A stretch of DNA of 64,000 nt from Isoetes taiwanensis (GCA_021234155.1 JAJEKV010000111.1:479845-543844), one strand, 5' to 3'; positions 46,400 to 59,379 are shown, counted from the stretch's first letter. Program-made: numbers and translations. The notes: generated by a model from the sequence alone, not told the origin.

Positions 46400-49365
46400 T
46401 AATGCACTAAAGGGACTAGCTAGGAGCATCAACGCTACTAGGCTGTAGGTCTCTACCCCCTTCCCGATACAATGAGTCCACGGAGATTTGTCCATACATC
46501 CATATCGTAAAGGGCAAGAATAATATCTAATCCTACATCATAGAAGTTATGTTCTTTAGTTTAGGACTCTACTATCTAGGGTTCTATGTGGCTGCTATAT
46601 GCGAAATACATGGTCACGGCTGCTCCTCTTAGTCGAATCGTCCATATTGTCTTGCTTGGAGATCTTGGTCGGAAGAATACAATGGTGCTCGAGGCAGATC
46701 TTAAGTCGGGATTGACTCTTTAGTATGTAGCGAGCTCGGAATGGTGGCGAAAAAGGAAAGTTAGGGTTTGGTTGCCTTACATAGGCGCGGTTAAGTTAGA
46801 GGTTTCCATGACCCGCTTGGTAATGCCTCTTTGTAGTTAGAGTCTAAAGTCGCACATTGATAAATGTGTGCACGCCTAATTACCCTAAGGGGCTACTTGC
46901 TTGGCTATCGTCGTACGTCAATGGGGATGGCGTGTACCTGCGTGTGGCGATGCGGTAGCATCTTAGGAGCGTATCGTGGCACGGGCGATCATTCTCCCCT
47001 GTAATGGCGTTGTCAGCGGCATCAAGGTTCTCCCCACCTTGGGATCTGGCTATCCTGCACCCAACTTGATGCATACAATTATTATTATAGTTACCACCCG
47101 GTTATTAGGATTACTCTAATGTTTAAAGACATTCGCGTACTATTTCATTATCCGCCAACTTATCGCTTCATAGCAATCAGCGCCAAAGGTGATTACTAAC
47201 CCCTTAATGCAACATTTAAGTTTATCAAAGTTTATCAATTTCATACAAAATTTACACTTCAAAGATTGCTCTTCATGCCTTGCAACACGTTATAACAAAT
47301 TAGGTGTTGCAAGTCTTCTCTGCCAGAAATCACTTTGCATTAATTTTACGATATCTGTAATTTACGCATATTTACTAGCTTACACAAGATTTAAGCGGTT
47401 GTTTTAATGAAATCCTGGCTTTACTGGGAACTATCTACACAAGTGCTGGTGATCGCGACTCGCCGGTTCGCCGTTCTCGACATGGCCTCTGGATTCACAC
47501 CAGCTAGAATATTAATGCTTAAGGAAGTTGGTTATAAAGGGAACCACCCCATCTATCTACATGAATGCATGATAATCTGCGGCGGATGCTTCTTCCATGA
47601 CGGCGCCGATTAGCTATAAATGCCTATATGGCTCGTACACTTTAGTTGCACGGCGTGGAGGATAGGGTGCTGGAAATATTTGGGCGTGAAGGATAGGGTC
47701 CTCCAGTAGGCATTGACTAGAGGTCTTTCACTATCAATGCATTCTTTGAATGACCTCTTACACTCCGAGGTCATCTGCTAGTGAGGCCGAGTGGAGCTTT
47801 TCAATCTACCTTCTAACTCCTTTAAGCAAAACCCGGTCATGCCTGTGACATTACGCATCCCCAGAGATAAAGTAGTGGTCCCATCATGCGTGATGCATGC
47901 AACCCCATACTGGCATAGGTTGCGTAGTAGATATCTTAACTACACATAAATTAATCTAAACACAAATCGACATGCTGGTAGATTTTTTTCAGCTCCTTTA
48001 ATGCATGTGATTAACATAATTACCTAAAGTAATATTTATGAATTAACATTATCATAGTATCGGATACATTACTTTAGATGCGTACAATTATATTTACTCT
48101 AAAGCTTTGCAATATTTAACAACTTTTGGTCAGCGTTATTTAAGCAATATTACTGATTTAGACCTATTGTTACATGAAGCGAGTTTTAATTATCATACAC
48201 AAAATTAGATATTAGCTTCTTATTCTCTTCGCCCAGGTCTGCGTACCCTTGGAAGCCTTATCCTAAGATACTTAAGTATATCTGAATTTTATTTCTATTT
48301 ATATTTATAAGGCCGAGGAGTCATATAGCTATCATGGAAGAGGAATTGCATCCTTCGAAGGATTAGTGTATGCTACCTCACATTACCATTGTTATTTAAC
48401 TTGTTTCCTATGATACATATCACGTGCAAGCAAATTCTATCGTTAATTTAGGATCTATGTTGCTTGTCGATAAGACATTAAAGCTTATACATGGGCACAC
48501 CTTGCCTAAGGCTAGGGTATCCACCATTGAGCGTGGAGTAGTTGGAGATGACAGTGGTTGCATTGCTCCTATATTTTGCTCCACTTCGTGCCGTTTAGCA
48601 GCTATAAATGGGTCATACGTTGAGGCCGCTACCGTTCATTAAGCCGACCCATTCGCAGAATTGAACTCTATTCACGAATTGATCAATTCGTGCAAGTCGT
48701 TCAATCATAAGATTGAGCCCTCCCCTTTCTTGAAAGAGAATGGTCCTGCACCCTTCAATGACTGGTGCAGCATATACAACTATCTAGAATGGATGCACAT
48801 ATTAATGACGTCATTTATTTCAATATAGTTATGGGTTGCTGCTTAGTTAGAGCGATTCTAAACCACAGGTTTTATCATGTTGACAATTCCTTTGTCTCAA
48901 AGACTATGCGATTACTATAATTCTTATTTTTAGTTGTACGCTTGCATGTACTATTCTTTTGTATTCTAGAGGATTCCCTCTTAGTTATTTAGCTTCTTTT
49001 GAATATTCCTGCAAAATCGAATTGTGCATGGCAACAAGTTAGGCGGGACTTGCTAGATGCTTTCTTTTAGGTTGGATTATTCTTGGAGGTACTAGATTTA
49101 TACATGGTCAACAATTATCCTAGTAATAATTCCTTCTTAGCGAGGTGATCAATCTCACCAAGTGGTTTCAATATGTTGGATGTCTGTTAACAATCGTGTA
49201 TAATTTTGCAGGTTACTCCTATCGCGTTTCCTTCCCAAGGCAGCTTGAAGAAAACTCAATATTGGGGGCAATCCTTTTCGTGAGAATATCTAAAAGTGCC
49301 TTCTAAATCCCAATATGGATGTTACCATCCATATATTTAACCTACTAGGCCCCATGGCCTTAGAT
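46400..49365. other. Undecoded stretch, probably interior of a decayed LTR element
   Basis: Only short, mutually exclusive frames. 'caatattgggggcaatcc' at 49,256-49,273 recalls the 'TTGGGGACAATG' phrase often seen near the 3' end of plant Ty3 internals, which is suggestive only. If the element with its primer site at 49,861 reads leftward, its pol would be here, but I find no reverse transcriptase motif. Confidence 0.25.
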
Positions 49366-49369
49366 CCTT

Positions 49370-49737
49370 GAGCTTGCTAGAAGCTCATCCACTTCTAGAT
49401 TACTGGTTGAGCGGCCAGGTAAGTTCTTCTGGTCGCTCGATACTTGATCTCCTTGTGGTGGCTCTCTTTGATGTAGAGGTTGACTTTGATGAAGTAGTTG
49501 ATCCTTGGAATCTTCCATGCCACTTTTCAAAAGCACGAGAAGGTGGCGGATTTGAAAGATCTTTCATCTTGAACTCTTTGTCTTGGCGGCTAAGGGCGAC
49601 TCACGTATCGCGTGTTGTTTCTAATGACTCCATGGCGTCTCATGCGTCAGAATCCTCTTGTAGATTATGGAGTGTTTGTAGAAGAGTGTTGGCGATGTTG
49701 ATTGCTTCACCCACACCAAATTGCGACATCTCTTCCT
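49370..49737 (-). pseudogene. Gag-like start of a minus-strand LTR retrotransposon
   Basis: The minus strand starts near 49,735 with MSQFGVGEAINIANTLLQTL followed by HNLQEDSDA, then AMESLETTRDT and LSRQDKEFKMKDLSNPP, a helical, charged N-terminus as in Gag proteins. In-frame stops interrupt it. It lies about 125 bases downstream of a primer-site-like sequence (49,861-49,872), the usual distance for a plant LTR element. The plus frame on the same DNA (49,368-49,799) is probably a shadow. Copia versus Ty3 cannot be decided. Confidence 0.45.
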
Positions 49738-49860
49738 TTGATGCGATGCGTATGGGAGGAAGGAATAACAAGGGGAACTATACTATGCAAAGCATATAAC
49801 TTACATAATTACAATTACTACTAGAGCTATTAGGTCGCGGCGCTCCTTAGTTTTTCTCAT

Positions 49861-49872
49861 GGTCTGATATCA
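49861..49872 (-). promoter_or_regulatory. Primer binding site, initiator tRNA-Met type, one base lost and one changed
   Basis: The minus strand reads TGATATCAGACC, compared with TGGTATCAGAGC, and is followed by the Gag-like frame in the same direction. The plus strand next to it begins TGGG/TGTTCTCC, which would be the LTR edge extending to the right. Confidence 0.45.
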
Positions 49873-51621
49873 TGGGTGTTCTCCGTTGCAATGGTGTTGA
49901 CGATCGTATCCTCCCTGTTTTATGCGATAAATTTCGTACTCAGAATTAACTTGTTGATATACTTGGGCCCTCAGGTGTTTTGTCGACTGTAACAACACAC
50001 TTTTGCATCATTCTAATTAAAAGATTGATAACAGTGCGTTGATCGCCGACATTTCGATCGCTTCCTAATCACGTTCACCGGTGGTATTGTTCCCCCTTCA
50101 TGATACTTGAAGCTGTTTGGAGAAAAATCTCTTGAGAACGTGTAGCGATTCCTTTGGCTATACCATAGGGTGATCTCTTCTGCAGTTGTTCCTTTGAATC
50201 GTCCATCCTTTAGGTTTCTACCAAGTTGCATACAAAGTCCGGCGTGCAAGTCATCCGGTACCGCCTCGCCTCACCTAGTTGCTACTACATTGAGCTTCCA
50301 ATCTTTCTTGTTTGATCCCCTGGAATACATGGCGGACATTGTCCGTTCATAAGGTACTATGCCATCTTCTTGTCTTGAGGTACCTTCGATGGTTTGATTG
50401 TGCTTTCGTCGGTTTGATCCTCTGTTGCCTCCTGAGGGCTTCATTGGAAGAAGTGGGTTTGCTAGCACTTCTCCGACTTTCGATTCCTAACCTTTCCCTC
50501 TATGCATGGCGGTCTCTACGTCATGTAAAAGCATCATGGATCTCCTCGCTGGCTGCATGTTAGCCGGGATGATGGATCCTTATATGCGTGTGACTTGACC
50601 CTTGAGTTGAAGAAGTACGCCTTAGACTACTCTTGTCGTTGAATGGCTTTGGCTATTATCTTGAACTCTCTTTTTGCCAAAGGTGCTTGATTTGCTATCC
50701 TTGTCGTTGGGTGTAGTCTCTTCTACCTCGGGCATTTGATGTGCCACATGTCGGGAATATGATCGGCTTCTTCTCTTCTAATGCGGTAGGAGTACGTGAA
50801 GCGGCACCCTGGTGTTGAGCATATCTCCTGCGTTGCGGTGCCTTTCGTAAGTGCATCTCCATCTAATACCGCGTGTCATAGTGCATCACCTATATTACCA
50901 CAAAGGGTGGAATTATGAGTAGTGGGAATATTTACCTTCTTAGTTGGCTGCGTTGATGGCCAATTAATTTCCTCGCTATTGTTAGAACCCTTTCGTGTCA
51001 TAAGTTAGATCAGAGTGTTACTCTTTGCCACAAGAGTTAATTCGCGTCAGCGATGTCACGGTGCAGCGGTGATGATCTTGACATGACGGTGTTGTCTTCT
51101 TATTACGACATTGGGTGGGCCGGCGGTCTTCTACTTGAGAGCACCAGCGAAGTGTTTGCGTCGAAAGTTTACTTGGGCTCACAGTCGTTTCTCCCTGTTA
51201 CTTGCTCTTCCATTTTGATGTAGGCTATAGTTGTGCTTCCTTGCTTCCTCGTTTGGTAATTACAGTGAAGGCAGGATCTAAAAAGCGCTAAATCGGTAAA
51301 ACATGACTCTAAACCATGTTTCTCCTTATTTATATTGGGATTTTAACATATCCGCGCCAAAACGAAAGTGCGAAGATCTACTTAAGTAACATCGCTGGGT
51401 TTCCCTCCTCTAAAATTTGATTCTTGATTTTCGCGCCACTCTTCTTCGTTTGTGACTCGGAGATTCCTTTGAGATCTTACTATTATTGAGCTGTATTTTG
51501 ATCAGGGCTCGTCCGCCAGTTAAAGTGTTAAATCCGATGTGATCCTTGAAAAAAGATGCTCCTCCTTATGTGTATGTTAGTGAAGAATAGGTGGCATCAA
51601 ATCCCCATGTGGTGTGTCATT
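49873..51621 (-). other. Probable LTR or Gag region of the decayed element, unassigned
   Basis: Minus frames at 50,013-50,249 (RNLKDGRFKGTTAEEITLWY) and 50,271-50,468 (basic, Asn/Arg-rich) could join as one product, giving a Gag-like basic stretch. That conflicts with this region being the LTR to the right of the primer site. I cannot settle which is right. Sequence past 51,621 resumes at 62,331 beyond the inserted Ty3 element. Confidence 0.25.
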
Positions 51622-51626
51622 GCAAG
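51622..51626. repeat. Target site duplication, left (GCAAG)
   Basis: GCAAG immediately before the left LTR, repeated at 62,326-62,330 after the right LTR. Confidence 0.7.
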
Positions 51627-52194
51627 TGTTTGGGAGTGCGGGTTCGGGGAACTCTGGAGAGGCCTACGAAGACAGTGGATCTAGCGGGGAAGTTGAGGGG
51701 ACTATGTCAGCGGGTTGCAAAAAGAGAACAAGAAGAAGAAGCGAGCCAAAGAAGACAATGAGAGGAAAATAATAAGCTTCACTTGATATCAATGAGTAAT
51801 GAACATACATGAGCTCTGCGCCAAGAGAGAAACTGAAAGAGACAAGACTCAAAACTCATGCAGGAACTCATGTGCGAGCTCTAGTCATATATAGTACAAT
51901 GGCCTTTGGCAATATATGGGCTACTCGGTGATCCTGGAGTGGAGCTCTGGAAGGAGGCGATTCTGAAGAATGTTGGCGGTGCCTCTTGGAAGTGCCTAGA
52001 ATCATCTTGTGGCAATTGGTGGCGAGCCAGATCCCGCTTATGCGGCGAAGCCTCTTAGGCCTTGACTTTATTTGCGTGGTACTAAACCTGGCGAGCCTTT
52101 GATGGCTGACAGGCGTGGTATTGTGAATCCTTGAGCTTGACGGTAAAGGTGGTATGCATAAGATAATTACGTACGGGAAGCCACGGGACTAACA
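51627..52194 (-). repeat. Ty3 3' LTR (left)
   Basis: 568 bases; on the minus strand it starts TGTTAGTCCC and ends CCCAAACA. It shares with the right LTR 'gaagcgagccaa', 'atgagaggaaaat.ataagcttc', 'aacatacatgagctctgc', 'caatggcctttgg', 'cctagaatcatc' and 'ggtggtatgcat'. The copies differ by many small indels, so the insertion is not recent unless the sequence is noisy. Confidence 0.8.
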
Positions 52195-52515
52195 CTCCAC
52201 CAGCAGAGCACTTCGGAGGTGAAGAAAGGAGGAAGTGTTTACGGTGGGAAACCATCTGTCACGAAAGTGATCCTGCAGGAGTGAGGGCGGGCACCAATAT
52301 AGGCAATAGCCAGAAGTAGGGTCTGGCGTGTTGCCGGCGGGAGGAGTGTTGAGGCCAAAGAGCCGGGATACGCTCAATGAGGAAACGAGATCTCATTACC
52401 ATGTCTTCAAAGAGGCGGCATGGTCTGGCGGAAGAAAGCGGCTGACATTCCATGAGTGAAGGCGGTCACGGAGGCGAAGAACGCTGACACTTACGTGGGA
52501 TTGCGATGATTAAAA

Positions 52516-53043
52516 ATGGGACGTGCCGATTTAGGAAGCGAGAGCAAGATGCATTTGGGAAACAGCACAAAAAACTTGTTTGAAAGATGCTTGAAGGATC
52601 GGGTGGTGGCTGACGATACGCAGAAGGTGTCAAGGCACCATGAAGCGCGCATCGGCGGTGCCAATACGCTCATTAGCAATATAGATCCGAATTCGTGGTG
52701 GTATCAAGGTGTACCCTCCTCCCAATGTGAGCGGCCGAACAAAGCGTGGATCCACGGAGATCCAGGCCGAGATCGAGGTGATCCATCGGCATGGCCATCC
52801 ATGACCTTTGTCAAAGGGCGCCAATCGGAAGTCGAGGAACACGGAAGTGGAGGAATACCGAGGGGAAACTATAGGAGAAGGAACCATGCGATGGCGTGGG
52901 TTCTTGAGCTGCTCCACGAATTCGACAAGATCGGGATCAAGAGCGACCTGCTTAGCGATCCCCAGCAGAGGCGAGAGAAGTTGAGAGTTGGCGGAGGCTA
53001 TCAACCATTAAGGGACCGTCTTGCTATCGAGGAAGAGCCGTAA
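52516..53043 (+). CDS. Antisense 175-codon ORF between integrase and the 3' LTR
   Basis: One of the longest open frames in the window, on the strand opposite to the retrotransposon genes and between pol and the 3' LTR. The product is hydrophilic and rich in Asp, Arg and Gly (MGRADLGSESKM at the start; VLELLHEFDKIGIKSDLL near the end), with no domain I recognise. Antisense ORFs in this position are reported for some Tat-lineage elements such as Grande. A 124-codon minus frame overlaps it (52,630-53,004), so composition alone might keep both open. Confidence 0.35.
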   Translation: MGRADLGSESKMHLGNSTKNLFERCLKDRVVADDTQKVSRHHEARIGGANTLISNIDPNSWWYQGVPSSQCERPNKAWIHGDPGRDRGDPSAWPSMTFVKGRQSEVEEHGSGGIPRGNYRRRNHAMAWVLELLHEFDKIGIKSDLLSDPQQRREKLRVGGGYQPLRDRLAIEEEP

Positions 53044-53044
53044 T

Positions 53045-55900
53045 TGATTTATAACACGAGGTGCTGCATATAAGCATTGCATGGGAAGATCCTCGGGATG
53101 TCCAGTCACTTCCTTATCTGTTCGCGGTAAACGCGAAGAGGTAAAATGATGTGCAAGCTGGTATACTATCTGATGAAGATTGTGGAGTGAGCATGATCGT
53201 GAATAGGGGTTGTTATCTGAAGCAACCATTGCAAAGTGGGGAGTCCTACGAAGAGAATAGCTGGCGTGGCCCATCAGAAAGTTCTCTGTGTATCACCCAC
53301 GGATAGAAATCATAAGAAAAAATGTAAAGCCATGGGCTGAACAATTCTACGAAGATGATAAAGTCGGTTCGGCTGGCGGTGTATGAGATCAAAGACCAAA
53401 AAGGGCACAGCATAACCTTTGTCTTCCATTGAGAGTTATGGCGGTCAGAAGAAAATCTGCGGTCTTGAGAGGAACATCCACGAGGTCAATATTGCATGCC
53501 ACTTAGAAGAGGTGGCGGTGAGCAACACACATAATCATGATAGCAGGAAGAGGCGTCCCGAAAGGCGGTTGCTAACAATGTTTGTAGAAATCAAGTTTTG
53601 CTTGAGCCTCATCGGCTGTTGAATAGCTTCTTTGCAGCTATTGTTTCAGGAGTCGGATCTGTTATCCTTTTTCTACTTGAGAAGCGTGTTAGTCCTGGAC
53701 CGTTCGAGAAAGTGTTATTTTGGGAGAAGATTGTCGAGAACATTGAGGCGAAACACGGCAATCTTCGGCGTCATCAAAGTTGTTTCTGAACCTCAAATGG
53801 CCCGATCTTGGAGGATGTGAAATTTGAAAATGCTGATGGGCGAGCCGTCAGAGGCAATTTGGCGTCCGCAGCGGCGCTTAAGGTTTTGAACTTGAGTAAC
53901 ATGTACATCCTGGCTGGATACGAAAGTGTTGCCAGCAATATCTTTGTCCTTGGCACCGAGTATCTTTTGGACTTTGTTTTGCTCAATAAATCTGAATTTT
54001 GATTGGGCTGAGCTTTGTTGATCTGCAAGTAGGCTGATGCGATCACGATACGCACGAGATACGTGGAGCGCGGCAGAGCTCCATCTTGAAGTTGGGTCTC
54101 AAAGTTGCAACTTAATGCGATGCGGCTTGAAAGGTCCGCGATTATGCGCATCGAGCCTCTAATGCCGTTTGAACTGGGTCCGCCATAAGAGCTTCTTGAT
54201 TCGCGCAACTTTAAGAGCGGCGGCTGAGCATCCTGTACGATCGCGATACAACGGTAGCGAAGGATCTTTGTGGTGGTGGAACTGGCCGCTGCGGTTTGTG
54301 ATATTTGTGAGATGGTGTGAAGGGATGGTGTATGAAGGAGAGGCGATTGACATGGGAGTGCAGTTTTGACATGACGAGGAAGAAAGGCGTGAGGTAGACT
54401 TGAGTGAGTGCGGGGAAGGGGCCGTGAGTGGAAACGCTAGAAATTAGGTGGTGTGGGAGGAAAGTAATGGCCGGATGATGGCTTGAAAGGCAGCTCCCGA
54501 AACTTCAGAAATAGAAGTGTTGGCGGCGAAGGCGGTCAACTTCTTGGAGAAAACGATGCAAACATCAATTGGGGCAATCAATGGTGGTTGGAGTCGTGGT
54601 AAACTATATTATAGAAAGGCTTATTGATATGGGTGTTCTTGATAGAATACCCAAAGGAACTAGCACGAAACTTAACAAAAGTTTCATGAGGCTTGTCGAT
54701 GTTGTCGAGGCCGTGCACATTGGCATGATAAGGAGGTGCACCAAACTGCAATGACATCTAGATCTGTATGGCGAGACCAGATAAACAAAGGGTTTGCAAG
54801 AATATGGAATACCTCTCGAGTAAAGTGTTGGTCGTGAGAAATGGTGGTGCCATCGACCAGCGTAGTTGTATCATCTCGCGGTGATTGGCGACAACTGGCG
54901 ATGAAGCGCTTCAATTGGTGGGATTTGGAGCGGGGTTCCATTTGAGAAGAATGCGTAAAGCTTAGAAGTTCTGCTGACTTCGTTCCGGGGCTAACTGGAG
55001 CTTCCGCGGAAAGTGGGCGTCAAAGAAAGATCTGGAACTTCGAAAATAGGTTCCACAGGAAGCGATAACGAAGTGTAGAAATTTTAGTGCAGCCGGATGT
55101 TAAAGATTCGCTGAAAAACGATGATTCAAAAGCGGAGAACTGAAGCCAAACGGAGAATGAAAGTATGAAACAAGGTTTAAGAAGTATGGCCGGGCGAAGA
55201 GGTATGATGGTGGCGTAGCCGTTGATGGTGCCAGTGTCGAAAGATGCCAAGGAGTGCGTGAGAGGCAAAAATTTGGCTAAGTCCCCAAACAACAGGGAGA
55301 AGCTGATGAGCGGTGAAGGTAAGGCGTGAAGAAGGATCACGATGTGGCCAATTGGCCAAAGGACACATATTAATCATTTGGCGAATGAAAAGAAGCAATT
55401 GCATTTATGCTGGCAACTCGAAGTGGGAATATAAATTAAGCGAATGTGTCGGAGGGTACCACCCTTGCTAGATGCGGCGGGAGAAAAAAGATTCTCGGTT
55501 AGAAGAGCCTTGCATTGCAAACACGTTGGCGGTTCGATTGGTCCGCGTCGACTAGCGGAGTTCCTCGGTTGGCTATATAAAGGCGAGCAGGGAGCGAAAG
55601 ACATCCGATGGCCGAGCATAGGCTGCTTGCTGGTTTGAGCAGCGCACTTCATACCCTGGCTGTCGGAGTGGTGCAAAATGAGCTGTCACGGACCTCTGGC
55701 GCTGCCACATCATAACTGCGAATGGATGCATTTGGTACTTTCGGGATGGTACGAACATCCGACCCTAATCCTAGCGGGACAGAGGTGGTTACACTTGCAC
55801 CCTTTGGGACCACTGGCGAACCTCACACCTCCTCGCGTACCTGCAACTCGAACCGGAAGTGAGGTTTTATAGGTTTTTAGTAGATGAACTCTGAGCGTTT
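53045..55900. other. Ty3 element 3' internal region without recognised gene
   Basis: Overlapping anonymous frames on both strands, including a minus 144-codon frame at 53,774-54,208 and a minus 106-codon frame at 55,020-55,340. A plus-strand TATA-box-like CTATATAAAGG lies at 55,573-55,583, which could mark an internal promoter or a nested solo LTR; I found no partner. Confidence 0.4.
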
Positions 55901-56099
55901 TAATATATAAATTTGGTGCCATAGCGGAAATATTTGGGATGTGCCGCATTTTGTAAAATATCCACTATAATATAATATCTTGCTGTTTAGTCACTATCGT
56001 GTTTGCTTCTTGAGCGTATACGTTTGTTGATTTTAAGCACTACGTGTGATAAAATGTTTTGGCGAAAACCATTAACGATTGCAGAGTAATGAGTGCCAT

Positions 56100-57300
56100 C
56101 TAACTCAGCCAGTTGGGCTTGCTTCGAATTGAACCATGAACTGTTGAGTAAGGGGCCAACCGAAACTTAAGTTTGCAGGAGAAAATTTTGTCTTAGGAAT
56201 CATAAAGAAAAGAACCCAATCTCCTTCTTTGAATGTCTTTGTCGCCGGGCGTTTGTCATGTAAAGATTTTTGCAAGCATTTGTCCATGAAGAATACGAAT
56301 ATAAGCATCCTTGGCGAAGTTCATCCGGCTGTTCTAATTGATAGACCCTTTCTTTGAGTCACGCGGCGGGTGGATTATGAAAGCGTAGCGGTTAAGCGGA
56401 GTGTTGGAAGAGATGTATTCAAATGGCATGAAACTCTGACCATAAACGGGTGAAAGAGGTGTGACTGTAGCAATTTTGAAACAAGTATTGTAGGCCCGAA
56501 GCATTAGGAAGTTTTGTTTGCGATTACGTGCGTGAGCGTCACAAATTTTCTTGAGAATGGTGACAGAGTTTTGTTGGCTTTTACGCCAAACCATTACACA
56601 TGAGGATAGTAAGGGTGTGCTCTTGTGATGATGCTCGAGGAGATAACGCGTCGGCTCCTTGATGTTATGATTGATAAAGTGGACACCCGCGATCGACCCG
56701 GCTCAGGTGGGAGCAGCGAATCGGCGTGATGATTTGTTGATAAAGGATACGGCTGTGCTGGCGCGGTGTTATGCGGAAGTCTTGTAAGCTTCCGCCCATT
56801 TGGTAGCATAGTCGATGAGAACGAATGCCGAACGCAGGTGTGCGTATGAGAGATTATCATAAGGTCCCCACAAGTCCATTCCCCATTTCTTTGAAGGGAA
56901 GTGAAGCGTGGTGACCGGCGTCAGGAAGGCGTCCCGCCAGACGCAGAATTGCCGTCCACCGGCAAGCATCACACGCGTCTTGAGGAAAATTGAAGTGGCG
57001 TCTTTTGAGCGTGGGCCAAAAATGTCTGGCTAAGAAGGATTTTTAGATGAAATTGATGTCCACCATGAAAATAACCACCACCTAGCCCTTGATGAGCTTC
57101 CCGAGCGATATCACGGAACTTCGCGGGTGAACGCGTCCGGAAGGATGGTATCCTTACCCGCTTTGTAGAATAATGCAGCAGCGGGTGTAGTCTGGACCTC
57201 GCGGAGAAGAGTGATCATCGGCGGGATTGAAGCCTTCTGGCGAGGAGAGGCGTCTGTCTTACGGTGGAAGAGCACATGTGAGAATGCTGGCGAAAATCAT
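56100..57300 (-). pseudogene. Ty3 integrase remains
   Basis: Core: WGMDLWGPYDNLSYAH and LIDYATKWAEAYKT (about 56,775-56,900), the catalytic-domain pattern 'W.MD..GP...........D..TKW.EA'. Later, about 56,400-56,510, it reads AYNTCFKIATVTPLSPVYGQ followed by EYISSNTPLNR, the usual 'YRT..KT..G..PF.LVYG....P.E' stretch. At 56,190-56,260 it reads TFKEGDWVLF, the C-terminal 'F..GD.VL' motif. The upstream zinc-binding part (57,000-57,300) is too decayed to trace. Frameshifted; inactive. Confidence 0.8.
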
Positions 57301-57329
57301 GGAACCAATGTGGTGTTGCCGTGACTAAA

Positions 57330-58900
57330 AAAGTTGAGCATCAGGAAGAAACCACGAGACTCTGTTGAGGATCATCTGATGTGGATCGTGAGAAAGATAA
57401 TCAGGGACTACGCGCCAGGATTTCTTGACCTTATGAACAATTTCAAAGGAAGTGCAAATTCTTGGAGAAAGAAGGTTAGCGAGCAATCGCGGCCGATGAA
57501 GTGGATTTGTTGATCAATAAAGGAAGTGCTTGGTGGTCCACAAGAACGGTTGACTGCCCAAAAGGTAGTAGCTGAGCGTTGGACCTGAGAAAATGATTTA
57601 AAAGCTTCATTTCGTGGCCGAATAGTTCTTTCCCGTGAGAATTGAGTTCGGTGGCGTGTCGATTTGGTTTGTTGAATTAATGGCATCATATTCTTGAGAA
57701 AGAAGCATTCAATAGCGCGAGACATCTAAGGCATGAACATGAAAGGGCTTGTCCCATTGAGGAGGAACAAAGCCGTAGGGCGAGTAAGCAAAAGCTTCAA
57801 CTATTGGAAGGCGGCATCGCTTTGAGATTAAACTGGTGGATTCGTCACACCATGAGTTTATGAATGGGATGCGCAATGGTACTAGTCGAGGAATGAAGGT
57901 GGAGTAATAATTGATACCTAGGAAGCGTGTCTAACGATATTATGGTACGGTGCCCAGGCCTTGACTACAACTGATTTTGGCGAGGTCGGCGATACGCTGC
58001 GACAACGTGGCCTAACAAAACTCACGGTGGCGCAAAAGGTGCATTTCTCGAGTTGAGACTAATGCCGGACTCATGCATTTCTGGAAAGGCGAGTTCAATT
58101 TATCAAATGAGTGACCACATGGAAGCGTAAATGAGAGAAGTCATCTTGAAAATTTGTAAGAAGGGATTTTCCTTCATGAAATCTTGAAAAGCGAGAGCAT
58201 GATGCGTTGAGCGTGGATGGAAGTTTGATAAGCCAAAAGGGACCACCTTGTGAGCAAAAGTGCCGCAGGTGGTGAAAGTAGTCTTGAGTTGATCAAGATT
58301 CTTTGATTGAGATCTGATTGTAGCGAAAAAACCATCCATGAAGGAATTGCATCTCATGTCGGCAACTCTTCCCGAATTTACAGTGCAATGAAGGGGAAGG
58401 GGAAAACAATCGCGCTCGTGGCATGATTGAGTTTGTTAGTCCACCGCAGTAGCGGATACTACTATTGTGTTTGGGGCAATGACTATAGGGCTCACCATTG
58501 AATGTTTGACCTCATAAGATCCAAACTGCGTGAGTTTGTCAATTTCGCCTTGGCGATCCGCGGTAATTAGGGTTGAGCGATGCTTGTCGTTGCTAAAGGC
58601 GGGCGTGCATCGAATTTGGTAGGAATGGTGAGTTCTAAGCTTTTGTTGATTCCCGAAGATCTACGTAGCTCGGTAATGTGTTTGAATTTTTTGAGCGGCA
58701 GCGGCCTGATGCGATAAAGGGGAAGATTGCGGCTCAATCTTGAGACCGGTGATTGTTGCCGCGTCCGCGATCTCAACTTCTGAAGGAGTAAAGATATGAG
58801 GTATCCGCCGTGTCCGCAGACAATATATGGCGAAGGCGATTTAGTATAGCGGGATGCGTGGCACTTCTGGCGTGAGAAAAGAGGTTCAGCGAGTTTCATC
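57330..58900 (-). pseudogene. Ty3 reverse transcriptase and RNase H remains
   Basis: Reverse transcriptase: KFDARPPL near 58,600, then CNSFMDGFF...YNQI (about 58,290-58,350), KTTFTT...GTFAHKVVPFGL (about 58,215-58,285), a degraded active-site region (FQDDFSH, about 58,130) and KCTFCA (about 58,030). RNase H and connection: LNSHGKN..TEMKLL (about 57,590-57,650), LVDHQ and LLINKS followed by AIARWLFFLQEF (about 57,460-57,535). These follow the Ty3 order exactly. Several single-base shifts are needed to join them. Confidence 0.85.
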
Positions 58901-59379
58901 AGCGAAGTTACTTCATGGCGAAGCGTGTATCAAGGAGTTGGAGAGGTTGACATCACGAAAAGTGATCAACGGGTGGATTCATGCAAAAGGCGGTAGGGTC
59001 AAGCAAAGCGTACGAGCTTCGAAGTCGCACGATCCAAAGTCATGTCTCCCCAAGGATGCGACATATTAGGGGCAGGATGGCGGAAGCGATTCATGGGGTG
59101 AACTGAACCCGATAAATATTCGAGCTTCCTCCGGAATCGTGTCTGAAGGGTTAAGCATGTTCAACAGCTGATCTTTTGTTCCAAGTCCATGGTGGCATTG
59201 GGGGTGACCATCGGTGATGACCAAGCCCGATCGTGGCCGGTAATGAACTGCTCTTGGCTGGCGGAGAAAAGTCTGTAGACCAACATTTCATAGTCACGGA
59301 TGTAGCGGCCTTCCAAACTCAAATTCATAGGAGACCGATCACCTATATGTTGATGTGAAGAAGAGCGTGGCAGCCTTGG

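Noticed and set aside
49368-49799. 143-codon plus frame
   Set aside because: The minus strand reads a Gag-like start at the right distance from a primer site; the plus frame has no recognisable content.
55573-55583. TATA box as promoter of the antisense ORF
   Set aside because: It points away from the antisense ORF, which lies 2.5 kb to its left on the same strand, so it cannot drive it.
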